64,000 bases of DNA from Triticum aestivum (lineage: Eukaryota > Streptophyta > Magnoliopsida > Poales > Poaceae): assembly GCF_018294505.1 (NCBI RefSeq), contig NC_057801.1:198404538-198468537 (forward strand). Direction: 5' to 3'. Positions 9,791 to 21,090 of this stretch are shown here, piece by piece (within the stretch, counting starts at the first letter, position 1; every line of letters starts with the position of its first letter). The translations under genes were made by a program, and so were the position numbers. A model generated the notes under the pieces. That model was not told the DNA's origin. It saw only the letters and a list, made by a program, of their open reading frames with translations, and did no database searches.

Positions 9791-9960
9791 CATCAATCTC
9801 AAGCATCTCCATGTCGCTCACCGGAACGCCGAAGATTAGCTAGGTGTTCGTTTATCCCTAATCGTGCTCCTCTTGCAGTTGAGCTTTGTACCCTTTTATG
9901 TAACCGTTGATGTACTCTTGAACTTTGTTACCCTATTGTCATTAAATTTATTAATTTAAA
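9791..9960 (+). pseudogene. LINE ORF2 end and 3' UTR, part 2
   Basis: Joined to 6278, the frame continues as INLKHLHVAHRNAED and stops at TAG 9837-9839. The following AT-rich sequence with TGTAACCGTTGATGTACTC looks like a plant LINE 3' UTR. The exact 3' end is uncertain. Confidence 0.65.
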
Positions 9961-10115
9961 GCCGGACATTGCTTGTGCATGTTTTTTTAATAGATGGCCT
10001 AAACATCACGCATCCTCATAGAACACACACCAAGCTAAAGGAGTGAGCTTCCTTGTTAGTGGATGATGCTTGTTGGAATTCTCTATGCTTTCGAATGTAT
10101 GCAGTTTATTTACTA

Positions 10116-10211
10116 CTCCCTCTGTTCTATAATATAAGAATGTTTTTACATTACACATTTTTGACACTAGTGTAATGTCAAAAACACTCTTATATTATGG
10201 GACGGAGGGAG
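10116..10211. mobile_element. Stowaway (Tc1/Mariner) MITE, 96 bp
   Basis: CTCCCTCTGTTC at the left end pairs with GGGACGGAGGGAG at the right end, and the whole element can fold into a near-complete hairpin. TA dinucleotides flank it at 10114-10115 and 10212-10213. This is the typical Triticeae Stowaway form. Confidence 0.9.
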
Positions 10212-10324
10212 TATTTCATATGCAGTGTGAGCATAGACTCCCCTTGTGCCAACTTGTCAATTTCAAACAATGGTTTGCAGTTCTCCTGCATTGCTCGTGA
10301 AAAAATAATTTATTGTATTTTTTA

Positions 10325-11690
10325 GGGATAAGGCCTAGTCTTTATTCAGCATAGTTCATAGAGAGTGGGATAATGTTTACATTATGTGGTTGGCCAAACC
10401 ACATATGATGCTCAGGGGATAAGTTAAGAGCAAATCTAGCTAAACTATGAGCTTCTATATTACTCTCTCGGCCTTCAAAAATAAACCTACAAGAAAAAGC
10501 AGTAGAGCGAGCTTTGATCTCGCTTATGATTGCTCCGTGTTTGCCATGAGAACCTTGAATAATATCCCAAACTATTTGTTTTGCATCTGATGCTACCACA
10601 AACTAATGTAGCAGGAGGTCTTCGGATGCACAAAGTGCTTCCCTGCATGCCATCGCTTCAAGTATGCATGGATCATCAACTCCTTGCACCACCAGAGCGG
10701 TACTGCCCAAATAATTTCCATCAACATCCCTACACACCACATCTACAGCGCCACCTCGTCCTGCTCTCACTGCCGCATCAACATGGAGTTTTGCATGGTT
10801 CATAGGAGGTGCTCGTTGGCGAGCACGCACATTCCTGCCCACGTTTGCGCGTGGAGCAGTAGCCGGTTTACTGTCCTCTACAATCTCCAATTCTCCACTA
10901 AACCTTGTGGTGAATGAAAACAGTGATTGCGGACTCTGAAAAGTTCTCTCGTGAATGGCCTTCCTCTTTGTTGACCAGATAGCCCATAATGTGACAGATA
11001 GCTTCAGGAACTGTACATGCAATAATGACTTCATCCGAGCAAATAGCCAACGTTTTGCACTTGTTTTCATGTTTTCCACCAACGACTGCCCAATCTCCTC
11101 CTCGACCAAAGCCCAAGTGCACCTAGAAGTGGTGCATTCTAGTAACGAGTGTCGCCATGAGTCCGGCGACCCACATAGATCGCAAGCCAAAGAGTTTGAC
11201 ATGTGTCGATGTGAACGAACATCTTCGGTCGGTAAAGATTGCTTTGAAAGCCTCCATAGAAACATGTGTGTTTTCCCTAGTACTTGTATTTCCACAATGA
11301 TTTCCACTCCTTCTCCTCACTTCTAGTGCCCCGAGGCACCCGCAGAGCCATCCAACCAAGCCTCCCTGCGCTCTCTTGTAGCCACCAGCATATTGCATGT
11401 CGATTTGAAAGAAAATTGCCTATTTTTCTCAAAGCGCCAATACCAAAAGTCAGTGATCTTATGGGTACATAGGGGTATATTGGTGATAACTTTGACATCA
11501 AACAGCACGAAGATCTCCCGAACCCAGTGCACGTCCCATGTTGCTGTGGATGGGTCAGTAATCTCGGACACGTACCTGGGTGGGTTCGCCACCATGCATC
11601 CATATGGGCGGAGCATCTCATCCCTCGGTAACCAATTTTCTGTCCATATTCTTGTATTCTCTCCATTGCCAATTCTCTTTATTAAGCCTT
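10325..11690 (-). pseudogene. LINE ORF2 C-terminal fragment with zf-RVT and RNase H-like domain
   Basis: On the minus strand, 11616-11323 reads like the linker after a LINE reverse transcriptase (ITDFWYWRFEKNRQFSFKS). In another frame (11307-10603) come a zinc-binding motif (CDLCGSPDSWRHSLLEC), an LWAIWSTKRKAIHE stretch, and an RNase H-like domain (HVDAAVRAGRGGAVDVVCRD...EAMACREAL). A third frame (10599-10342) supplies the RNase H end (SDAKQIVWDII...ARSTAFSCRFIFEGRESNIEAHSLARFAL). Frameshifts separate the pieces. The closest relative in the window is the LINE at 15425-21720. Confidence 0.75.
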
Positions 11691-11814
11691 ACTTGAGGGT
11701 CTCTCGACATAATTTGTTGTCAGTCAGTTATTTTTTTGATAGACACGCATGTTTTTTTAGAATAGGGAGTGGGGCTCAGGTTTTTTTGGGGGGATTTTAT
11801 CATTTATGCCATTA

Positions 11815-12342
11815 GTTGTGTCCCGCTACTTAGTTTTGCCATTAGAAGTTACAACTACTCAAAAATGGCATCAATTCGTGAGATGCTTGCTCAAAAATGC
11901 CATTAGATATTTAAAAAATGTCATCGTTCCGTTAGATGATTGCTCTTAGATGATTGCTCAAAAATGCCATTAGACATTGTTATTTTGACGTCAAACCCGT
12001 TGACCATGTTATATGACAAAAATAAGCCTAGACACACATGTCAGTTCTCTCAATCTCACAATGATAAGTGTGGCCCCATTTTTCAAGAGTAACTAAGCAA
12101 ATAATTTTACAGGAAAATAAGAACATTGTTGGGATCAAGTGGACCCCATACTTTATTGTAGTGAGATAGAGAAAGAGCTGGCATGTTGGTTCATAGGTAT
12201 TTATGTCATTATAACATAACAAAAAAAATTTCAGATCACAATAATGGTGACCAATGATATTTTTGAGCATGTGTCTAACGAAGCGATGACATTTTTGAGC
12301 AGTTGAAATTCCTAGTGGCAATACCGAGTAATGAGACATAAC
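11815..12342. mobile_element. non-autonomous DNA element with about 90-bp imperfect TIRs
   Basis: The left end (TTTTGCCATTAG...CAACTACTCAAAAATGGCATC) matches the reverse complement of the right end (ATTGCCACTAGG...CAACTGCTCAAAAATGTCATC) over roughly 90 bp with mismatches. 'CTCAAAAATGYCAT' recurs several times. There is no transposase ORF. The long TIRs suggest a Mutator-like MITE; the exact ends and TSD are not resolved. Confidence 0.5.
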
Positions 12343-12930
12343 GGTTTGAGTGAAGGGAGTGTGGGCTCAGATGGGACCTCCTACTTGACGTGTTGTGTGT
12401 CAAATTGTCAATGAAACAAACAAGTAAGTCCGCGGATTGGCCCACCCCATTACCACGCACTCCAGTGACTCGAGTTTTTTGTTTTGTCTTATAAAAATAC
12501 ATAGTAAAAACTATTTCTAAAAAGTTATTTTTTATATAAAAATTGGACATAAAAAATTTATAGAAACATTTTTTAAAGATGTGAATTTTTTCTAAAATTC
12601 TCAAAATAATTTTTGAAAAATGATATTTTCAAAAATCAATATTATTAAAATATCACAACATTTCGAGAAAATTACAAAAAAATAATGAATATTTATCTAA
12701 AATGTAAAAGAAAAAAAGAATGAATGAACTGATAAAAAGGAAAAAAAAACAAAAAAGGCAATCAGGAACCTTCCGTGCAGTAGTACGTGTAATGCCTTAA
12801 TGTGCCAGCCCAATATAATTACTACCAGTGGCCTGCGCGTTTCATCAAAAATTTGACAAAATAATCATCAAATAAGATCCGACTATGCGAGCAGCGCTAT
12901 AGCTTTGCTTGCACGAGTCCTATCCGTCAG
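12343..12930. other. AT-rich interval, nothing recognised
   Basis: A/T-rich sequence with homopolymer runs from about 12470 to 12760. I see no gene, clear terminal repeat or RNA. Confidence 0.6.
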
Positions 12931-13835
12931 GGCTATATCTCGCTTAGACCGAGATGTGGGAGCAATTAGTTGACGAACGCTTCTTCAGGAGCCACGCAAC
13001 GATCACTTGCGGGTGGGCTGATTTTGTTTTTTTATCGCACGCGTTTTCGGCTTTTAAACCTGTTTTTTCTCAGTTTTTCTTAACCTTTTGGGTTTTCATC
13101 TGTCTTCCTTAGCTTTTGAACCAACAAAAACTTTTTGAAAAAAACACACAAAAAAGTGTTTTTTTGCTTTTGCGAGAGGCACGGTTTTACTTCCGCGAGA
13201 TGCACAGTATTGCCTTCGTGAGAGGCATGATCGTACCTCTCAGGAAAAAAAACGCGTTTTCTTTTTTTCCTTACTCGAGAGGCACGGCCGTGCCTCTCGG
13301 GAATAGAAAAAAAAACAAGTTTTTCGTTTTTTTCCCTTCCGTGAGAGGCATGGTTTTGCTTCCGCAAAGAGGCACAGTTGTGCTTTTGCGAGAGGCACGG
13401 TCGTGCCTCTCGGAAACGGAAAAATCGTGTTTTCTGTTTTTTTTTCCTTCAGCGAGAGGCATGGCCGCGCCTCTTTCGTAAAGGAAAAACCCGTGCTCCT
13501 GGCTTGGTTTTTTCGTTCGGCTTTTTCCTTCTTCTTTTTGTGAGAAAAAGTTCATCAAGACCTATCAACATGAGATCTAGTTTTGAAGATCTCGACGCGA
13601 GGAATTCAACGGTGAAAACGGTTTGAGATTTGGACGGACGGTTTAAAAAGATAAAATATTTTGAATAAATGGATCTAGGAAAAATAGGAAAACTCCCGGG
13701 TTGCAACAAGTGGCGCATATGCAGCGCCACTTGTCGTAACCTGGGATATGGGAGTGATCTTTGCAACGAGTACACCTCAGTTAGTGATTTCGCCGAGATG
13801 TAGCCTGGCTTCGCCTGAAGGTATAGGGCCGGCCA
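12931..13835. mobile_element. possible Mutator-like non-autonomous element
   Basis: The left stretch (TATATCTCGCTTAGACCGAGAT ... GCAACGATCACT) has partial inverted similarity to the stretch around 13740-13835. The GCGAACGC/CGCTT-type wording followed by a T-rich interior fits Triticeae Mutator-like elements. TIR boundaries and a 9-bp TSD could not be fixed, so this is tentative. Confidence 0.3.
13165..13480. repeat. array of GAGAGGCACGG half-sites and palindromes
   Basis: The motif CGAGAGGCACGG recurs about six times (near 13168, 13219, 13276, 13345, 13389, 13453), separated by A/T-rich spacers. At 13276-13299 two head-to-head copies form a perfect 24-bp palindrome, and at 13390-13413 a near-perfect one. 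No gene is involved. Confidence 0.75.
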
Positions 13836-13859
13836 GTTATGGTAGCACAATTTTCCACT

Positions 13860-15230
13860 GTGATGCGACCTTTTGCATTGGTGTTTTCTGTTTATTTACT
13901 TTTTATTTTCTTCTTTGGATTATTTTCATTCGTTCATGTTTTTTACTTCATTTTTCTTTGCCCTTTTTCCTTATTTTTTTACATTTTCATTTTTTCTTTC
14001 TTGGTAGGTTTTCCCAATTTTCTCCGTGTCTAATGTTTTGCAAAAGTTTCTTCTTTTTTCCCCTTTTTTTTCTGTGGTTTACTTTGTTTTTTCCTCAGCT
14101 TACATTAGTTTTCCTTGGGTTTTTTTTCAACAAATGTCTAATTTCTTTCACACACAATGTACATTTTTCGTATATGATTAACTTTTTTTGCTGTACATTT
14201 TTCGTATACATCTAAAATATTACTAATTTTACATATTTCACTTTTTAACACATGATTAACATTTTTTCAGATACATGTTTTGATGCCACTATTTTCATAC
14301 AGATTTTAGTTTTCTTATACATAAGAAACATTTTTCTTATAAATGTTAACATTTTTTAAGTACATAATTAATATTTTATATTTTGTTGGTGTCAACCTTT
14401 TTCCATACATATTATCCATTTTCCTATAAACCAGGAATATTTTTGTTATACATATTCAGTATTTTTCAAATATATAATTATCATTTTTATAAAAAAATTA
14501 TTTATTTCTACATTTTCCCGTACATCATGTAAATTTTTTATATGCATCAAAGACATTTCGTATACGTGTTTAACCTTCTTTCTTATATGGAGTATGTTTT
14601 GATGTCACTTTTTTTCATATGCATTGTACATTTTATTATACATTAGAAAAAAATTCAGTACACGCTTATTATTTTTCAGATGCATTAATAAATTTATTCA
14701 AAATTTAATCTAAATTTATTTTTAGAATATTTCGAAATAAAAACAAAAGAAACATGGGAAGAAAAAAAAAGAATGTGAAATAAAGGATCAGTTTTGAAAA
14801 TTGTTTAGTGCCATTCAGGAAAATGTAAGTGGCATTTGAATATGATCACAAGTTCTAAAATTATGTTCGTGACATTTATTAAAGAAATGTGTGTAACAAC
14901 AAAAAGTGTTTCATATCATTAAAAAACATTTGAATTATATGTGAAAATATCTAAATTTTTACAAAAAATGCTCAAACAGATATAAAATATCATTAAGTAG
15001 TAGAAACATATTGAAGGTGCATAAAAAAAGTACGCGCGTATACAAAAATTGTACATGTTTGGTTAACAAAATTGACTTGTAATTGAAAAAAATAAAAAGG
15101 GGAAAAGGAAATCAAAATAATAAAACAAACCAAGAAATAAAGACTGGAAATACCAATGAAAACCGTAAAGCAAAACACACAAAAAGACAAAAAAATCATT
15201 TGAAACCTCCCAAAACTGATAGGAGATTCC
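13860..15230. repeat. AT-rich degenerate repeat tract
   Basis: Words such as TACATTTTTCGTATAC, AACATTTTT and CATTTTTCATA recur irregularly over 1.3 kb. No ORF looks protein-like; the T-rich frames only give Phe/Leu runs. Similar AT-rich filling is seen at 22060-22750. Confidence 0.6.
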
Positions 15231-15424
15231 ACGAACTTGTGTAGAACTTTCGCATAACCGCTAGAAGCGAGATACAGCTCTCTTGCTCACATGCTAGTTA
15301 GACGGGGTCACGAGCTGGGATAATAAAGGCCCACCATATGTGGGATTGTAGTAGTCGTGTAGTGCAAATTCTCCTGTTGTTTGTGTGCCGAGCTTTTTAG
15401 TGTTTCCCAACGCGGTTAGGTTTT

Positions 15425-16068
15425 TCTAGTCAAAACAGACTCTTGTTTATTGATCATTGTTCAAATACAAAGGAATACAAGATAAATCCGGTGGGTTTAG
15501 GAGCCATAGATAGCGCCCAAGGAAAGTCCCAAAGTGTGTTTGGCGAGGCTACATGCCTGATAGTTCGTCTCGTGCCCTTCAAAGATGAAGGAGCACTCCG
15601 TAAACTGCAAACCATTGACTTGATCTCCTTTATAATGCTAGCGTAGAGCCCACCCGTGCCCTTGTTGATGTTAGTTACAACTTCCTTGCAGTCCAAAGCT
15701 ACTAACCCATGAGATAGAGAAGTACAGGGCAAGGGAAAGGGCTTCTCTACAGACCAGCGCTACGAGCGTCGCCGGATCATTGATACCTGAACATCTGATG
15801 GCCGATGCGCTGAGGAATTTGCCTGACCCGTTGCTGCATACTGCACTGCAAGAACAATAATTTGATGCTCGCGAGGTGGCCCCATCAACTCGGATTTTGC
15901 AGCAGCCAGCACCTAGGGGAATCCATCTTCACGAAGCGTTCCTGTTGATCGCAACGTGAGTGGTCAGGTTCTTTTCGGGTCTGCACTCATTAAGCTCCCT
16001 GATCTAGTTGTTGATGAAGTGGTTCATAATACGTTGGGTCTGAAAGTTTTGCTCATGGATGGCCTTCC
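15425..16068 (-). pseudogene. LINE ORF2 RNase H-like end, part 1 (3' side)
   Basis: The minus strand from 15732 reads LVALDCKEVVTNINKGTGGLYASIIKEIKSM, a typical RNase H-like end of a plant LINE, and the preceding KAIHEQNF segment lies near 16040. It is the 3' continuation of 21091-21720, separated by the copia element. Several stops and shifts are present. Confidence 0.65.
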
Positions 16069-16300
16069 TGTTAAAATAGTAGGGCCGTAGTTGTACTCGT
16101 GACAATGTAACGTGTTGTAATTGAGGCGCAGGTTGTTGGTTCACGATAGTCTCTATCTTGTACGTAGCTTGAAGTAGAGGGCAAGTTGATACCCGAACCA
16201 ACTACCTGCGCCATATCTTGTAATCCTCATGTCTATATAAACACCAAGGCGTCCCTGCCAAGAGGCAACACGCTTAACGCAGCCAACCCTAGATTTTACA
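16069..16300 (+). repeat. 5' LTR of the copia element
   Basis: It runs TGTTAAAATAG to CTAGATTTTACA. TATATAAA at 16234-16241 is the likely core promoter, placing the RNA start about 30 bp later. Confidence 0.92.
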
Positions 16301-16313
16301 TGGTCATCAGAGC
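16301..16313 (+). promoter_or_regulatory. primer-binding site (tRNA-iMet type) of the copia element
   Basis: TGGTCATCAGAGC immediately follows the LTR, close to the usual copia site TGGTATCAGAGC with one inserted base. Confidence 0.8.
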
Positions 16314-16330
16314 ACTTCTCGAGATCATCC

Positions 16331-17866
16331 ACGGCGACACCTTCAAACTCCTTCCCATCCTCTCCATTTGTACACGCCGTCTCCGAGAAGCTCAGCAAGA
16401 ACAACCAAGCCCTATGGCGGGCGACAGTTCTGTCGGCGATCAGAGGAGCCCGCATGGAGCAGTACCTCGACGTCGATCACCCGGTGCCACCCATGCAACT
16501 TGAAGTATCCTCATCTGACGGCAAAACCAAGACGACGAAGCCCAATCCGGAGTTCCAGACCTGGTATGCTCAAGATCAGCAAGTCTTTTCTTACCTTCTA
16601 GCAACTCTGCCCCGTGAGATGGCCATCCAGGTCGCTACCTGTCACACGTCGGCTGAACTCTGGAACACGATTGCAGAGATGCTTGCATCTCACACTCGTG
16701 CCCAGACGGTCAACGTGCGCATCACCCTCGCCAATCTGCAGAAGGGGAACTCCTCCATCACCGACTACGTCGGGAAAGTGAAGTCTCTGTGCGATGAACT
16801 CGTCGCTGCAAGGAAGAAGATCGACGATGATGACATCGTCTCTCACATCCTCGCTGGTTTGGACGAGGAATTTGATCCTGTGGTCTCCGCCATGTGCTCC
16901 AGAGTGGAGCCGATCACCGTCCCTGAGCTGTTCTCACAGCTCATCAGCTTCGAGACGCGGATGAAGCTCCGCGGTGGAGTGTCGCAGTCCTCCGCTAACG
17001 CTGCCACCAGAGGCCGCAGGCGTGGTGACCGTGGCCGTGGCCGTGGCGGCAACGGCAACAGCAACAACGATGGTGATCGTGGCCGCCCCTACATCAAGCC
17101 TGGCGGTCGCGGTGGACAAGGAGGAGGCGGCCACTACAACAACAACGGTGGTGGGGGCAACTACAACAACAATGCCCCTGCACCTAGGATCCAGTGCCAG
17201 ATCTGTGGCAAACTGGGTCATCCAGCGTGGAAGTGCTGGAAACGCTATGATGAAGCCTACCAAGGAGGAGAAGAGAGGACGGCGAACCTGGCAGCACCTC
17301 AATATGGGGTGGATACCAACTGTTATCTTGACAGCGGCGCCACCGATCACATCACAGGGGATCTTGAGAAGCTGACTGTCCGTGACCGCTACACTGGGAA
17401 CGAGCAAATCCACACTGCTAGTGGGTCAGGTATGGCTATAGAACATGTTGGTCATTCAGCTATTCGTACCCCTGATCGTGATCTTTACCTAAATAATATC
17501 CTTCATGTCCCAGAAACTAGCAAAAGCCTAATCTCTGCTAGTCGTCTTGCACTTGACAATGATGTTCTTTGTGAGATTCACCCTCATTCTTTTCTTGTTA
17601 AGGAACGGGGAACGAGGAAGGTACTCCTTCGAGGCAGGGGTAGATGTGGTCTATACCCCGTCAAGCACAAGGGCTCCAACGTCCAGAAGCAGATGCTCAG
17701 TGCCACCAAAATATCTTCGGATAGATGGCACCGACGTTTAGGTCATCCATCTCCTCTCATTGTCAGGAGAGTTCTTAGTCAAAATAAACTCCCTTGTGCT
17801 AGTTTTTCCAATAATGATTCTGTCTGTGACGCCTGTCAAAAGGGAAAAAGTCACCAATTGCCTTAA
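16331..17866 (+). pseudogene. copia Gag, protease and integrase N-terminus
   Basis: A frame open from the primer site includes a typical Gag start region (VHAVSEKLSKNNQALW) before the first ATG at 16454. An ACG codon at 16331 lies where a start would be expected, so the original ATG may be lost (inference). Gag carries a UBN2-type core and a CCHC knuckle, CQICGKLGHPAWKC (17195-17236). The protease has YLDSGATDHI with the catalytic Asp at 17330. The pre-integrase domain RWHRRLGHP...CDACQKGK gives the His-His-Cys-Cys zinc site. A TAA at 17864-17866 interrupts a frame that otherwise continues. Confidence 0.85.
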
Positions 17867-17887
17867 CCAAAATCAATAAGTGAATCC

Positions 17888-18990
17888 ATGTTTCCTTTAG
17901 AACTTATTTTCTCTGATGTTTGGGGACCTGCTGTTGAAGCAGTAGGCAGAAAAAAATATTATGTGAGTTTCATCGATGATTTCAGTAAATTCACTTGGAT
18001 CTATTCGATCAAACACAAGTCAGAAGTTTTTCAAAAATTTCATGACTTTCAGCATCTTGTTGAAGAACAATTTAATCGCAAAATTCTTGCTCTTCAGACA
18101 GATTGGGGAGGGGAGTATGAAAAACTCAACTCCTTCTTCACCAAGATAGGGATATCTCATCACGTATCCTGTCCCCATGCGCACCAACAGAACGGATCAG
18201 CAGAAAGAAAACATCGACATATAGTCGAAGTAGGCTTGTCTCTCCTTGCCCAAGCCTCGATGCCCTTAAAATTTTGGGATGAGGCGTCTATTGCTGCCAC
18301 CTACCTGATTAATCGCCTGCCTAGCAAAGTTATCAAGTTTGAAACCCCTCTTGAGAGATTGTTTCATGAAAAACCAAATTATTCCTCACTTAGAATTTTT
18401 GGATGTGCTTGTTGGCCTAATCTCCGACCCTATAACAAGCACAAACTTCAATTCCGCTCCAAACAATGTACGTTTCTTGGTTATAGCAATCTCCACAGAG
18501 GTTTTAAATGCCTTGATATTGCAACAGGACGAGTATATATTTCCAGGGATGTTATCTTTGATGAAAACATCTTTCCCTTCTCTACACTACACCCAAATGC
18601 TAGTGCAAGGCTTCGGGCAGAAATCCTTCTGTTGAATCCGGAGTTACTCAATCTTACCGATCATGGGGACAAGCAATATGTTGATGATCATTTGTTACAT
18701 AGCCCTACTACTGACGAAGATGGCAGTGAAAAAAACTGCACTCCAAATGCTTGTGATTTTATGCAGCAGCAACAGGAAGCACCTGGCAGCGGACACGAGG
18801 CAGATTCGCCTGGTCGCGCTGCCACGGGAACGGATCCCCAGGCAGATCCTCTGACCTGCCCTCGCCAGGATTCGGGGATGCCCACTCCTCGGGCGCCGCC
18901 TGGCACGAGTCTCCAGGCCGGTCGGGTGGGCCGGACTGCTCTCTGTCTCCGCGCCCCACCTGTCATGAGGCGGGTGGATCTGAGCCTGGT
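17888..18990 (+). pseudogene. copia integrase core
   Basis: Same frame as the previous piece. The DDE residues are visible in FIDDFSKFTW, QTDWGGEY and QQNGSAERKHRHI. Then come the C-terminal GKxC-like region and a variable Ser/Pro-rich linker. The frame must shift before 18994 to reach reverse transcriptase; after about 18900 this frame is no longer protein-like. Integrase inserts the cDNA in the nucleus. Confidence 0.85.
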
Positions 18991-18993
18991 CGT

Positions 18994-20880
18994 GTGTCCC
19001 CCGCTGCGCATCGCAATGATGACGGGCGCAACCGCGCGTTGGCCCGCAGTCCCGTGGCGGCAGCCGATTCGCCGAGGCCAGATTCTCCTGCCCGATCGGC
19101 GCGTGATCCAACGTCGTCCGAACGCGCGACAGGCGAGGCTGATTCTGGTGTGGCGGGATCGGGATCCTCTGCGGCTACCGAGTCTGTACACTCAAGTACA
19201 CCTCCTCGGATGACTACACGAGCACAACGAGGTATCTTAAAACCCACAGTTTACAAACATGGGACACTAAGGTATGATAAGAACTTCAAATTTGCAAATT
19301 TTGCTGCTACTGGTGAGCCCCAAACTTTGACCGAAGGTCTAGGAAATGATAATTGGAAAAATGCCATGAATATAGAGTATCATGCACTTATGAAAAACCA
19401 AACTTGGCATTTGGTTCCTCCTAAGCGAGGGAGGAATATTATTGATTGTAAATGGGTGTATAAAGTTAAAAAGAGACCTGATGGCACGATAGATAGATAT
19501 AAAGCTAGACTAGTAGCTAAAGGCTTTAAACAACGATATGGCATTGATTATGAAGATACTTTTAGTCCAGTAGTTAAAGCTGCTAATATTAGACTTGTTC
19601 TGTCTATTGCTGTCTCTAGGGGATGGAGTCTTCGCCAGTTGGATGTTCAGAATGCGTTCTTACATGGCGTTCTCGAGGAGGAGGTTTATATGAAACAACC
19701 ACCTGGGTTTGAAAATAGTTCAAAGCCACATCATGTGTGCAAATTGGACAAGGCCTTATATGGTTTAAAGCAGGCACCTAGAGCTTGGTGTTCAAGATTG
19801 AGTGCAAAACTTCAGCAACTTGGTTTCAAGCCTTCAAGGGGTGACACTTCTCTTTTCTTCTTCAAGAAAGGGAAGGTGATTATATTTATGTTAATTTATG
19901 TTGATGACATAATTGTTGCCAGCTCTTCACAGGAGGCTACCTCAGCATTACTGTCAAATCTGAAAAATGAGTTTGCTCTTAAAGATCTAGGAGAGTTACA
20001 TTACTTCCTAGGTATTGAGGTAAAAAAGTTGCATGAAGGTATTATGCTAACTCAGGAAAAATATGCCAAAGATGTAATCAAACGAGTAGGTATGAAGGAT
20101 TGCAAACCCTCCAGTACACCTATGTCTATCACTGACAAGTTGTCATTATATGAGGGAGAATTACTGAGCCCAGAAGAAGGAACCAAGTACAGAAGTATAG
20201 TTGGTGCTCTTCAGTACTTGACACTAACAAGACCTGATATATCCTTTGCTGTTAATAAAGTCTTTCAATTTTTACATGCTCCTACTTCTGTACACTGGAC
20301 AGCTGTAAAGAGGATATTGAGGTATCTTCAAGGTAGTGCAAACACAGGGCTAAAATTGTGTAAGTCTCCTTCAACCACGGTGAGTGCATTTTCTGATGCA
20401 GACTGGGCTGGATGCCCTGATGACAGAAGATCTACAGGAGGATTTGCAATCTTTCTTGGGTCGAACCTTATATCTTGGAGTGCAAAGAAACAGGCTACGG
20501 TGTCACGCTCCAGCACTGAATCAGAATATAAATCTTTGGCAAATGCAACGGCTGAGGTAATGTGGATTGAAACTCTGCTTGATGAACTTGGCATTGGAAG
20601 AACAGGTGTGTCATGCTTGTGGTGTGACAATCTTGGAGCAACATATTTGTCTGCAAATCCAGTGTTTCATGCAAGAATGAAACACATAGAGATTGATTAT
20701 CATTTTGTACGAGAAAGAGTTGCGCAAAAGCTACTAGATATTCAGTTCATTCCAACAGGAGACCAAGTCGCGGATGGTTTCACGAAACCATTACAAGTGA
20801 AGCAACTACAGGCCTTCAAACGCAATCTGAACCTTGACACGTTAAGATTGAGGGAGGATGTTAAAATAGTAGGGCCGTAG
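18994..20880 (+). pseudogene. copia reverse transcriptase and RNase H
   Basis: The 628-codon frame is uninterrupted. The RVT_2 domain starts near [12 protein letters not shown], with [12 protein letters not shown], the catalytic YVDD at 19897-19908, then RNase H with [29 protein letters not shown] and [11 protein letters not shown]. It stops at 20878-20880 inside the 3' LTR, as is usual. The domain itself looks functional, but it is out of frame with the upstream polyprotein. Confidence 0.88.
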
Positions 20881-21090
20881 TTGTACTCGTGACAATGTAA
20901 CGTGTTGTAATTGAGGCGCACGTTATTGGTTCAGGATAGTCTCTATCTTGTACGTAGCTTGGAGTAGAGGGCAAGTTGATACCCGAACCAATTACCTGCG
21001 TCATATCTTGTAATCCTCATGTCTATATAAACACGAAGGTGTCCCTGCCAAGAGGCAACACGCTTAACGCAGCCAACCCTAGATTTTACA
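20859..21090 (+). repeat. 3' LTR of the copia element
   Basis: 232 bp, 8 substitutions from the 5' LTR (about 3.4 percent), no indels. Confidence 0.92.

Larger units (their letters stand above)
16069..21090 (+). mobile_element. Ty1/copia retrotransposon, nearly intact, 5.0 kb
   Basis: Identical-length LTRs (232 bp each, 8 mismatches by eye) bound a gag-pol region in the order Gag, zinc knuckle, protease, integrase, reverse transcriptase, RNase H, which defines copia. The primer site TGGTCATCAGAGC follows the 5' LTR at 16301 and a purine tract (TTGAGGGAGGA) precedes the 3' LTR. The flanks are CTTCC (16064-16068) and CTTCT (21091-21095), a TSD with one change. The RT style ([23 protein letters not shown]) suggests the Ale/Retrofit lineage. 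Three coding lesions make it non-autonomous now. Confidence 0.92.

Noticed and set aside
13707..13745. Helitron 3' end
   Set aside because: There is a GC-rich hairpin, but no CTRR end at the right distance and no paired TC start was found.
13748..14215. 155-codon Phe-rich frame resembling a membrane protein
   Set aside because: Caused by a T-rich tract; the hydrophobicity is compositional and the surroundings are degenerate repeats.
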